Made by a program: the position numbers and the translations under genes
Shown here: positions 22,110 to 29,357 of the stretch, in pieces
Numbering within the stretch: the stretch's first letter is position 1
Layout: each line of letters opens with the position of its first letter
Assembly (NCBI GenBank): GCA_029261275.1
Contig: JAJDBR010000012.1
Span: forward strand, 1-34,106
Source: Nitrospirales bacterium
GTDB taxonomy: Bacteria; Nitrospirota; Nitrospiria; Nitrospirales; UBA8639
Direction of reading: 5' to 3'
DNA length: 34,106 bases
Notes under the pieces: generated by a model
The model's database searches: none
What the model saw: the letters and a program-made list of their open reading frames with translations, nothing else
Told to the model about the DNA's origin: nothing

Positions 22110-25100
22110 ATGATGAAAATGTTTACTGAATCGATTCTCCCAACGACACCAATACTCTCGGTTGAGGAGAGAAACCATGTGCGGCAAGTGGTCCAGGCGG
22201 CCAGTGAGCTGATTGCCCCGTTTTGGCCAATGCGAACCATGGTCGCTCAAAACCCCATTCATGGCCTGGAATATTTGCCGTTTGATGAGGCAGTTCAACA
22301 AGGGAAAGATCTTCTTGGGGGAAATGGGTATCTGCCGAATGATGAGTATAGGCAATTGTATCGAGATGGAAGGATATCCACGCAAAATATTCAACGGGCG
22401 TTTGCTCGTATGGGCCCTCGTGCAGATTCAACAGATTCTATTCAGATCGGGAATCTTCTGTTATTTGCCCGTGATATATGGCAATGGCATCTAGTTGTTG
22501 GGTTCGAGGAGTTAGAGCCTGTTCTTTTGCAATGGGAACTGAGTGGGGGTGGAGCGACTCAACAGTTTCGTTCAGACCTATCAAGTGAATCAAAACATCG
22601 AATTATTCAACGGACGATTCAGGAATGTGAGAAGTGCAGAGATTGTCCGGAAGAGGCCTACCTGACAAATCTGTGGAAGGCCACATTATCCGTACTGGGC
22701 TTAGATGATTCTGCCCGTGACGAGAATGCTTCTGACGAGCATGACCAAATACGACCCTTGCCTGTAGAAAGAGAAAAACCCCATGTGAATATTGATTTGC
22801 CAGCTCACCGAACGGTCAGTGATTGGGTCGAACGTTTGAGTGGCGATTCCTTGGTCGAGCAAATCAATAATCAAATGATTAAATGGATTGCAGCCTTTGT
22901 TGACGAGGGGTTAGCCGGGTGGGAAATGCCACTTAGGAACAAAGGCTTTTTTCGGGCCTGGAAGGACTTGTCGCAATGGGATCAATCGGGCCATTTCTTA
23001 GGAATTCATCAGTTCCATCAAAAAGTTCAGAATTTGCCTGATGACCCTGAAGACTGCATTGCCGGGTGTTTGCATCGCCTCCGTATTCCCCAGTCACAGT
23101 GGAAAGCCTATCTTTCAAGAGAGCTGTCCCAATTGCCAGGGTGGACGAGGTACATTCGCTGGCTGGGAGAACATCCCCTCTATCATGCGCAACGGAAACA
23201 TCCGATTGATACCGGACAATATCTAGCCGTTTGGTTGTTTTATGAAGTAGAGCTGACTCAGGTTATCTGTCAACGAGAATGGAGCATTGATGGAACCGTT
23301 GAGGCACTGAAATTATACTGGGATGAGCGTCCGGGGGAATATGATGAGCGAATGGGAAAAAGTGGTCATGCCGTTGATGCCAAAACGCAGGCGATGTGTC
23401 GGGACGCCTGGCGCCTGTTTCATCTTGCACAATGTTTAGAGGTCTCGCCTATAGAAATGCATGACCTCTCAGCAGGAGATGCTCAGAAATTATTGAATTG
23501 GTTGAATGCCTTTCCGTTTGATCTTCATGGCCCGGTGTGGCTTGAGGCCTATGAAGATAATTTTCGAGAAGCCCTTCTGCAAAAACTCGCTGTACATCGT
23601 GGTGTAGCCAAGAGCGTAGACATTTGTGCCAGAGCGCAGCTGGTGTTTTGTATTGATGTGCGATCGGAGTCTTTCCGCCGCCACATCGAAAAGCAGGGCT
23701 CATATGATACGTTCGGTTTTGCGGGGTTCTTTGGCATTCCAATGAGTCATCAAGCATTTGATAGCGAGGAACGATCTGATTTATGCCCGGTACTCCTTTC
23801 TCCAAAACATGCTGTGACTGAGGTTCCTCGAATGGGGGAGGAACAGTCGTTGGAGAAATACTCCGCAGGATCACGATGGAGTCAACTCGGGCACCATTTG
23901 TTCCATGATCTGAAGCGCAACCCTGTTGGGTCCCTCATGGTGATTGATGTGCTTGGGTTATTCTTTAGCCTAGGACTCCTAGGAAAAACGTTAATCCTTA
24001 AACCCTACTATGCCATAACTTCTTGGATTGATAGGTGGTTTGCCAGCCCGGTTTCTACTCAGATAGCTGTGTCTTCCCCATCTGACCCCATGAATGTTCG
24101 TGGGGATGATGTTCCCGCAGACGGGATTCCCCAAGAGATGGGCCAAGGATTCTCTGTTTCCGAGAAGGCGACCTTTATTGAAAATGGCCTACGTGCGATG
24201 GGACTCACGAATCACTTTGGCCGACTGATTGTGCTCTGTGGTCATGGGGGTGAGACTGACAACAATCCCTATTATGGGGCGTTGGATTGCGGAGCATGTG
24301 GAGGGAATCCTGGAGATGCCAATGCCCGCGTTTTTGCCGCTTTGGCAAATCATCAAGACGTTCGTCGTATCTTGAAAGAAAATGGATTAAACATTCCCAA
24401 CGATACGTGGTTTCTGCCTGCCAAACATAACACGACGACTGATCGAGTCACATTTTATGATGGAGAAGACCTTCCTAACAGTCACGCGGAAGATTTGCAG
24501 CAGTTGATGAATGATTTGGAAAAGGCAGGAGCCCAGCAAGCGTTGGAACGATGTCGTCGTATTCCACGGGCGCCAACTGCGATCTCTCCGGAAAAAGCGT
24601 TTGCCCATGTGGAAGAACGGAGTATGGATTGGGCCAGTTCTCGTCCGGAATGGGGACTGGCGGGAAATGCCGCATTTTTAATCGGGAGACGAAGTCTCAC
24701 AAAAGGGCTTGATTTAGGGGGGCGGGTGTTCTTGCATTCATATGATCCCATAGCCGACCCTGAAGGTGGCATCCTCGAAAAAATCATGACGGCTCCGTTG
24801 ATCGTTGGAGAATGGATTAACACCGGGTATTACTTTTCTGGCGCGGATCCCTGGCATTATGGAAGTGGCAGCAAAGTCATTCACAATGTAGTGGGTGGTG
24901 TAGGGGTCATGCTCGGAAGCCAAAGTGATTTGCAAATGGGGTTTCCCTTGCAAACGGTCAATAATGGGGATATTCATTTTCATGAACCTATGCGGCTGTT
25001 GGCTATTATTGAGGCGAAGAGGATGGTGATCTCATCTATTATTCAAAAGCATGAGATTCTTCAACAACTGTTTCATAATGGGTGGCTAAATTTGGTGGCC

Positions 25101-25172
25101 TTAGATCCCACGACTTTTGAATATCATCGGTATGAACTTGATGCGACATGGGTATCAGCAAGCCCAGTATAG
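22110..25172 (+). CDS. dabA: DabA (DUF2309), beta-carbonic-anhydrase-like subunit of an inorganic-carbon pump
   Basis: A 1020-residue DUF2309 protein. The N-terminal region has the family block APFWPMRTMVAQNPIHGLEY. The zinc site seen in characterised DabA is conserved: C514 and D516 in VFCIDVRSESFRR, H712 in LCGHGGETDNNPYYGALDCG, and C727 fifteen residues later, the same H-to-C spacing as in Halothiobacillus DabA. Other family signatures are FGFAGFFGIPM and FLPAKHNTTTD. DabA is a cytoplasmic-face protein that, with the NuoL-like DabB, hydrates CO2 in a direction driven by the cation gradient and so accumulates bicarbonate. One moderately hydrophobic stretch (VGSLMVIDVLGLFFSLGLLG) may contact the membrane. 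It is longer than many homologues. No DabB gene is adjacent; the nearest NuoL-like gene lies 4 kb downstream in the Mrp cluster. Confidence 0.95.
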   Translation: MMKMFTESILPTTPILSVEERNHVRQVVQAASELIAPFWPMRTMVAQNPIHGLEYLPFDEAVQQGKDLLGGNGYLPNDEYRQLYRDGRISTQNIQRAFARMGPRADSTDSIQIGNLLLFARDIWQWHLVVGFEELEPVLLQWELSGGGATQQFRSDLSSESKHRIIQRTIQECEKCRDCPEEAYLTNLWKATLSVLGLDDSARDENASDEHDQIRPLPVEREKPHVNIDLPAHRTVSDWVERLSGDSLVEQINNQMIKWIAAFVDEGLAGWEMPLRNKGFFRAWKDLSQWDQSGHFLGIHQFHQKVQNLPDDPEDCIAGCLHRLRIPQSQWKAYLSRELSQLPGWTRYIRWLGEHPLYHAQRKHPIDTGQYLAVWLFYEVELTQVICQREWSIDGTVEALKLYWDERPGEYDERMGKSGHAVDAKTQAMCRDAWRLFHLAQCLEVSPIEMHDLSAGDAQKLLNWLNAFPFDLHGPVWLEAYEDNFREALLQKLAVHRGVAKSVDICARAQLVFCIDVRSESFRRHIEKQGSYDTFGFAGFFGIPMSHQAFDSEERSDLCPVLLSPKHAVTEVPRMGEEQSLEKYSAGSRWSQLGHHLFHDLKRNPVGSLMVIDVLGLFFSLGLLGKTLILKPYYAITSWIDRWFASPVSTQIAVSSPSDPMNVRGDDVPADGIPQEMGQGFSVSEKATFIENGLRAMGLTNHFGRLIVLCGHGGETDNNPYYGALDCGACGGNPGDANARVFAALANHQDVRRILKENGLNIPNDTWFLPAKHNTTTDRVTFYDGEDLPNSHAEDLQQLMNDLEKAGAQQALERCRRIPRAPTAISPEKAFAHVEERSMDWASSRPEWGLAGNAAFLIGRRSLTKGLDLGGRVFLHSYDPIADPEGGILEKIMTAPLIVGEWINTGYYFSGADPWHYGSGSKVIHNVVGGVGVMLGSQSDLQMGFPLQTVNNGDIHFHEPMRLLAIIEAKRMVISSIIQKHEILQQLFHNGWLNLVALDPTTFEYHRYELDATWVSASPV

Positions 25173-25371
25173 TCAGAGGAATGCTCAATTTTTCTGCTTC
25201 AAGGTTTTGTTGTGGAAGGGTAGTTCCACTGGTATAACATTAATCCCAGGTCGTTAAGGGTAGATGTTGCGGGTGAACACGAAGGAATTCTGAGGGATTA
25301 CTAACTAGTTTGTTGAGATCTATGGTCCATAGAATAACTGGCTCGGATTTTTTTGAGACCAATAGCAGAAC
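25173..25371. other. Untranslated stretch between dabA and the terminator-like hairpin
   Basis: Two hundred bases with no supported gene. The near-palindrome CTATGGTCCATAG (25320-25332) is the only clear symmetry. Together with the following hairpin this makes a gap of about 310 bases between dabA and mrpE. Confidence 0.4.
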
Positions 25372-25428
25372 AATCCAATCAGACGCTGTTCGAATGAATG
25401 ATTCGAAGTATCCGGTTGGATTTTTTTT
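25372..25428 (+). terminator. Strong extended hairpin followed by a T8 run (Rho-independent terminator)
   Basis: AATCCAATC (25372-25380) pairs with GGTTGGATT (25414-25422), nine pairs including one G-U. Inside it TTCGAAT (25389-25395) pairs perfectly with ATTCGAA (25401-25407) around a five-base loop. Eight T residues follow directly on the plus strand. It would end dabA transcripts about 58 bases before mrpE, or act as an attenuator between dabA and the Mrp cluster. Confidence 0.65.
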
Positions 25429-25486
25429 GAAACAAAGATGTATCTGATACTCCTAACACCAGTCATGTTTTCCATTTAGTAACGCC

Positions 25487-25981
25487 ATGAGACCTGTATC
25501 TTCACAATTCCTTATCCTGAAGACGGCAGCGTTATTTGGAATGTGGATCATGCTGTCGGCCCAATTTAATCCTTTTCACCTGGGGTTAGGTCTTCTTCTC
25601 TCGTTTCTTGTTGCATGGATTAATTCTGGGCATTCCCCGTTTGTTCCTCGATTTCAGCTGTGGGGAAGAATTTTTTTATATATTCCTTGGCTGTTTTTAA
25701 GAATTGTGCAAAGCAGCCTGCATCTCACTAGACTCATTCTTGATCCGCGCCTCCCCATTCATCCCCGACTCATCCGTTATGAATCAAAATTACAAGAACC
25801 TCCTGCAGTTGTTCTTCTTGGAAATTCCATCACGTTAACGCCTGGCACGATTACCGCTGAAGTGAATGGCCAGGTGCTTTTGGTGCATGCGATGGATGAG
25901 GTGTCGGGTGAAGATGTTACGAGTGGACGACTGGAAGCAAAAATTGCCCAGGTCTTTGGTGAAAGAGACTCAGGAGCATGA
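25487..25981 (+). CDS. mrpE: Mrp-type cation antiporter subunit E
   Basis: A 164-residue MnhE/MrpE-family protein. Two to three N-terminal helices (LKTAALFGMWIMLSAQFNPF, HLGLGLLLSFLVAWI, IFLYIPWLFLRIVQSSLHLT) are followed by the conserved cytoplasmic part: LLGNSITLTPGTITAEVNGQ and VLLVHAMDE. The NSITLTPGT block is diagnostic. MrpE is needed for assembly and activity of the hetero-oligomeric Mrp Na+(K+)/H+ antiporter. It is the first gene of a nine-gene cluster and overlaps mrpF by four bases (ATGA). No obvious ribosome site precedes the ATG. Confidence 0.92.
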   Translation: MRPVSSQFLILKTAALFGMWIMLSAQFNPFHLGLGLLLSFLVAWINSGHSPFVPRFQLWGRIFLYIPWLFLRIVQSSLHLTRLILDPRLPIHPRLIRYESKLQEPPAVVLLGNSITLTPGTITAEVNGQVLLVHAMDEVSGEDVTSGRLEAKIAQVFGERDSGA

Positions 25982-26244
25982 CGACATTTTTCTTGTTTGT
26001 CTCATTGGTGCTCGCCGCATTGATTGGCGCCTATTTATTTCGTGTGCTTAAAGGGCCGACTATCTTTGATCGGGTATTGGGACTCAATGGGATTTCCACC
26101 AAAGCGATCATCTTGTTGATCGTGATTGGGATTGTGTTTGAACGAGTCGAGATGTTCATCGATATTTCCACCGGCTATGCTCTCTTAAATCTTGTTGGGG
26201 CTTTGGCCGTAGCTAAATACTTGGAACAAAAAGGCCTGCCGTAA
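25978..26244 (+). CDS. mrpF: Mrp-type cation antiporter subunit F
   Basis: An 88-residue MrpF/MnhF-family protein with three hydrophobic helices. The signature RVLKGPTIFDRVLGLNGIST is the family's RxxxGPTxxDRxxxxN block, followed by KAIILLIVIGIVFERVEMFI and DISTGYALLNLVGALAVAKY. The FIDIS aspartate is the family's typical acidic membrane residue. MrpF sits between the E and G subunits in the membrane domain of the antiporter. Its ATG overlaps the end of mrpE, and it ends one base before the mrpG start, so translation is probably coupled. Confidence 0.93.
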   Translation: MTTFFLFVSLVLAALIGAYLFRVLKGPTIFDRVLGLNGISTKAIILLIVIGIVFERVEMFIDISTGYALLNLVGALAVAKYLEQKGLP

Positions 26245-26245
26245 C

Positions 26246-26545
26246 ATGGACATACTGGCTGTCATTTTCATTATCGCTGGATTATTTTTTCTGATTGTGG
26301 CAGCCATCGGCGTCATCCGACTACCCGATGTCTTTACACGATCGCATGCTGTCTCATTGACAGATTCGTTAGGTGCTTTTCTCTTGTTAATTGGGATTGC
26401 GATGTATGAGGGACTGAGTATGAATGTCTTGAAGATTTTAGCTGTTTTATCGTTGCTGTATCTTCAAAATCCAGTGATTTCTCATGCCACCTTAAGGGCC
26501 GCGGTACGAGCCGGCTTGAAACCCTGGAAAGAAAAGGCTTCATGA
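26246..26545 (+). CDS. mrpG: Mrp-type cation antiporter subunit G
   Basis: A 99-residue MrpG/MnhG-family protein with three transmembrane helices. The conserved block IGVIRLPDVFTRSHAVSLTD corresponds to the family's G..R.PD...R.HA....TLG motif. The last helix region is followed by QNPVISHATLRAAVRAGLKP, the usual P.(S/A)HA.. motif near the C-terminus. It starts one base after the mrpF stop and overlaps the next gene by four bases. In the Mrp complex, MrpG packs against E and F and is required for cation transport. Confidence 0.93.
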   Translation: MDILAVIFIIAGLFFLIVAAIGVIRLPDVFTRSHAVSLTDSLGAFLLLIGIAMYEGLSMNVLKILAVLSLLYLQNPVISHATLRAAVRAGLKPWKEKAS

Positions 26546-27072
26546 GCTTCGTCTTCGAAATCTCACTCTTGCTTCTACTGTTGGTGACGGCGGCAGGGGC
26601 CATACTCGTGAAAGATTTGATGAGCGCGATATTGCTCTTGGGCTGTTATAGCTTTTTTCTTTCGGTTGTCTGGGCTTGGATGGGAGCCGTAGATGTGGCG
26701 TTTGTCGAGGCAGTCGTTGGGGCCGGGTTGGCCACGGTTCTGTTTTTACTTACTCTCTTTGGTACGCAACCGAAAGATGTGAGGCTTCGTCGACCTCCCC
26801 CTCCAATTGCTGCTCTTATTGGGCTTCCGCTTTTAGGTGTCTTGATGCTGTATGCGGCGAAGGATCTCCCGGCGTTTGGAGATCCGGCTTCGCCACCCAG
26901 TGTCCGTATTTCTCCGTCTTATCTCCAACAGAGCTATCAAGATACGCGAACGCCGAATGTGGTCACGTCTGTTCTTATGGATTATCGTTCACTGGATACG
27001 ATGGTTGAAACGGTCGTGATCTTTACCGCAGGGATAGCCTGCGCCTTTATATTGAGGAGAAAGACCTTATGA
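26542..27072 (+). CDS. MbhD/MbhE-like fused subunit (equivalent of the MrpA C-terminal domains)
   Basis: A 176-residue membrane protein combining two small domains normally found at the C-terminus of MrpA or as separate MbhD and MbhE proteins. Residues 1-80 form a DUF4040 (MbhD-like) unit: AAGAILVKDLMSAILLLGCY followed by AFVEAVVGAGLATVLFLLTL. Residues about 90-176 form an MbhE-like unit ending in YRSLDTMVETVVIFTAGIAC. Because the NuoL-like gene downstream is separate, this protein supplies the missing MrpA tail in trans. It overlaps its neighbours on both sides by four bases. The gene order E-F-G-(D/E)-B-C-D resembles membrane-bound hydrogenase/Mrp-type modules more than the classical A-to-G Mrp operon. 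Confidence 0.85.
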   Translation: MSFVFEISLLLLLLVTAAGAILVKDLMSAILLLGCYSFFLSVVWAWMGAVDVAFVEAVVGAGLATVLFLLTLFGTQPKDVRLRRPPPPIAALIGLPLLGVLMLYAAKDLPAFGDPASPPSVRISPSYLQQSYQDTRTPNVVTSVLMDYRSLDTMVETVVIFTAGIACAFILRRKTL

Positions 27073-27521
27073 TTCAACCCCATGACAGTATCATAGTGCA
27101 ATCGTTGGGTCGGTTTCTCATTCCTGTGATTCAAATTTTTGGATTATACGTCTTGTTTTTTGGTCAATATGGGCCTGGCGGAGGTTTTGTAGGCGGGGTG
27201 ATTCTCGGGACCAGTATGCTGCTCGCGGTTTTGATTTTTGGCCATGATGCTTCCCGCAGTCAGTTAGCCAAGAAGGTCCTACATGGAGATGGAGTCGGCA
27301 TGCTGATCTATGCGGGTGTAGGAGGGTTATGTTTGATTGGAGGCGGAGAGTTTCTCAACTATGCCAATTTGGAAATTCCTGGTCTTGAGATTTCTGCACG
27401 GCGTTCCTTGGGCATTGTTCTGACACAAATCGGTGTGGCCGTGGACGTGGCGGTGACAGCCATCTCCATTGTGTTCAGTTTATCAGCCCAAGAGATTATC
27501 GAGGATTCATTGAATGGTTGA
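27069..27521 (+). CDS. mrpB: Mrp-type cation antiporter subunit B (MnhB domain)
   Basis: A 150-residue MnhB-domain protein with four helices. The diagnostic GQYGPGGGFVGGVILGTSML corresponds to the family's G...PGGGF.GG motif, and a preceding FGLYVLFFGQ helix is also typical. The second half contains GGEFLNYANLEIPGLEISAR and a last helix GVAVDVAVTAISIVFSLSAQ. MrpB is part of the core membrane domain. Its ATG overlaps the end of the previous gene (ATGA), and its end overlaps mrpC by eight bases, so it is translated as part of the same unit. Confidence 0.93.
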   Translation: MIQPHDSIIVQSLGRFLIPVIQIFGLYVLFFGQYGPGGGFVGGVILGTSMLLAVLIFGHDASRSQLAKKVLHGDGVGMLIYAGVGGLCLIGGGEFLNYANLEIPGLEISARRSLGIVLTQIGVAVDVAVTAISIVFSLSAQEIIEDSLNG

Positions 27522-27891
27522 GGTCTTTGCCGCGATCTTTGAACGCCCCAATTTTTTGACCTTTGTCGTTATTTTTTTGTGGGGGTTTTATATCATGGTC
27601 ACCAGATACAATCTCGTGAAAAAACTGGTGGGTATGTATCTGGTTCAAACGAGTGTGATTTTTTTCCTGGTATCGATTAGCGCGAAAAAAGGTGCGACGG
27701 TTCCCATCTTGCTTTCGCCCACAGCTTCTGTTCAGGCCATTGATTATGTCAATCCCTTACCGCATGTGATGACGTTAACCGCCATTGTTGTTGGTGTGGC
27801 CACTCTGGGTGTCGCTCTTGCCTTATGCTCTGCCATTTACCGGACGTATGGCAGTCTTGATGAAGAAGAGATTTTGAAGAAGTTAGAATGA
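27514..27891 (+). CDS. mrpC: Mrp-type cation antiporter subunit C (NuoK-like)
   Basis: A 125-residue NuoK/MrpC-family protein with three transmembrane helices. Helix 1 (FVVIFLWGFYIMVTRYNLVK) is followed by the KKLVGMYLVQTSVIFFLVSI helix. The NPLPHVMTLTAIVVGVATLG block is diagnostic: the P.P.A(L/M).LTAIVI motif precedes helix 3. MrpC corresponds to NuoK of complex I and lies next to MrpD. The glutamates typical of NuoK are not obvious, as in most MrpC. It overlaps mrpB by eight bases and mrpD by four. Confidence 0.92.
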   Translation: MVEVFAAIFERPNFLTFVVIFLWGFYIMVTRYNLVKKLVGMYLVQTSVIFFLVSISAKKGATVPILLSPTASVQAIDYVNPLPHVMTLTAIVVGVATLGVALALCSAIYRTYGSLDEEEILKKLE

Positions 27892-29357
27892 GCCGACATT
27901 TACCAGCCCTTCTTTTCCTTGTTCCATTGTTTGCCGCGATTTCGATGCCTATCGTCTGTTTGCGGCATAGGGCATGGAGTCGTTCCATTGCCTTAAGCGT
28001 GCTTTGTAGCATGGTGGTGTTCTCCATCATGAATCTCGTCAATATCTTTCAACATGGCGAGATCCACTATGCGTTTAGTGGCTGGCCTCCGCCGCTAGGG
28101 ATTGAATGGGTGGCGGATGGATTAGCCAGTGTGGTGTTAGTGGCATTGAGCCTTTTAGGTTTGGTGACATTGATTTTTGCAGGGCCAACATCGCCAAAAG
28201 ATTTAGGGGGACGTATTGTTCATTATTACACCCTCATCTTGCTGTTGATTTCGGCGCTTACCGGCATTGTATTCGCTGGCGACCTGTTTAACCTGTTTGT
28301 CTTTCTGGAAGTCGCGGCGTTAGCCAGTTATGCCCTTGTCGGCGTGGCTGGCGGAAAAGCCCTTATGGCTGCCTTTCGTTATCTTATCTTGGGAACGTTA
28401 GGTGCTTCTCTCTATTTATTAGGGGTGAGTTACTTCTATGCCGAGACCGGAACGTTGAATATGGCAGATATGGCGGAGCAACTTCCGCATTTATTGACCT
28501 CCAAGGCGGTTCTAGGAGGTCTTCTTTTCATGTTCATAGGATTGGGAATTAAGATGGCTTTGGTGCCATTTCATGCGTGGCTTCCTGATGCCTATACCCA
28601 TGCTCCAGATTCTGTTACTCCAATTTTAGCGGCACTGGTAACCAAGGTGGCTCTCTTAGGATGGGTGCGAATTATGTTTTGGGTGCTTGGGATAAAAGTT
28701 GCGGTGGATGACACCCCCGTCCTGTTACTCGTGGGACTACTGGGCTCACTGGCAGCAGTTATTGGCGCTGTTCTCGCCTTGACACAACAGGATTTAAAAA
28801 GAATGTTTGCCTATGGCGGTATTTCGCATATCGGCATCATTCTTATTGGGGTGAGTCAAGGCAACCAAACGGGGTTTGTAGGAGGGGTGTTCTACTTATT
28901 AAATGATGCTGTGATGCAGGCGTCCTTATTTTTTATCGCTGGGGTGGCAATCAGCCTCTATGGAGTATACACCATAGAGGATGTGGGACGAATAGCAAAG
29001 CAATCTCCTTTGTTAACGTCGGCCCTTGTCATAGCAGCCATGGGGATGATTGGGCTTCCACCAACGGGTGGGTTTTTTGGGAAATGGTATATCATTCTCG
29101 GTGCGCTTGAAGCCAACAATTATGTCGCTGTGGGAGCCGTGTTGCTTTCGACCATGCTGACTCTGGCTTATTTTGTCAGAATTTTTGAACGGGTCTTTCG
29201 TCATGCCCCAACGTTGTCAGATGCGAGACCTATTGAAATCCCTATCCAGATAAAATTGAGTGTAGGGTTCACATCTATGGCGATCATAGTCTTAGGGTTA
29301 TTGAGCGATCCCATTGTGGGATTGTTGATTGACCATACGTTACCGCCAGGTCTTTGA
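27888..29357 (+). CDS. mrpD: Mrp-type cation antiporter subunit D (NuoN/M-like)
   Basis: A 489-residue antiporter-like subunit (Proton_antipo_M family) with about 14 helices. The channel motifs are present: the acidic helix NLFVFLEVAALASYALVGVA (E on TM5), ALVPFHAWLPDAYTHAPDSV followed by TPILAALVTKVALLGWVR (the TM7-8 lysine), and QQDLKRMFAYGGISHIGIIL. These lysine and glutamate residues form the half-channels of complex-I-type proton pumps. The 'WLPDAYTHAP' version is typical of MrpD rather than NuoM. Overlap with mrpC and the following gene is four bases each. Together with the NuoL- and NuoM-like genes it gives the cluster three antiporter-like subunits. Confidence 0.93.
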   Translation: MSRHLPALLFLVPLFAAISMPIVCLRHRAWSRSIALSVLCSMVVFSIMNLVNIFQHGEIHYAFSGWPPPLGIEWVADGLASVVLVALSLLGLVTLIFAGPTSPKDLGGRIVHYYTLILLLISALTGIVFAGDLFNLFVFLEVAALASYALVGVAGGKALMAAFRYLILGTLGASLYLLGVSYFYAETGTLNMADMAEQLPHLLTSKAVLGGLLFMFIGLGIKMALVPFHAWLPDAYTHAPDSVTPILAALVTKVALLGWVRIMFWVLGIKVAVDDTPVLLLVGLLGSLAAVIGAVLALTQQDLKRMFAYGGISHIGIILIGVSQGNQTGFVGGVFYLLNDAVMQASLFFIAGVAISLYGVYTIEDVGRIAKQSPLLTSALVIAAMGMIGLPPTGGFFGKWYIILGALEANNYVAVGAVLLSTMLTLAYFVRIFERVFRHAPTLSDARPIEIPIQIKLSVGFTSMAIIVLGLLSDPIVGLLIDHTLPPGL

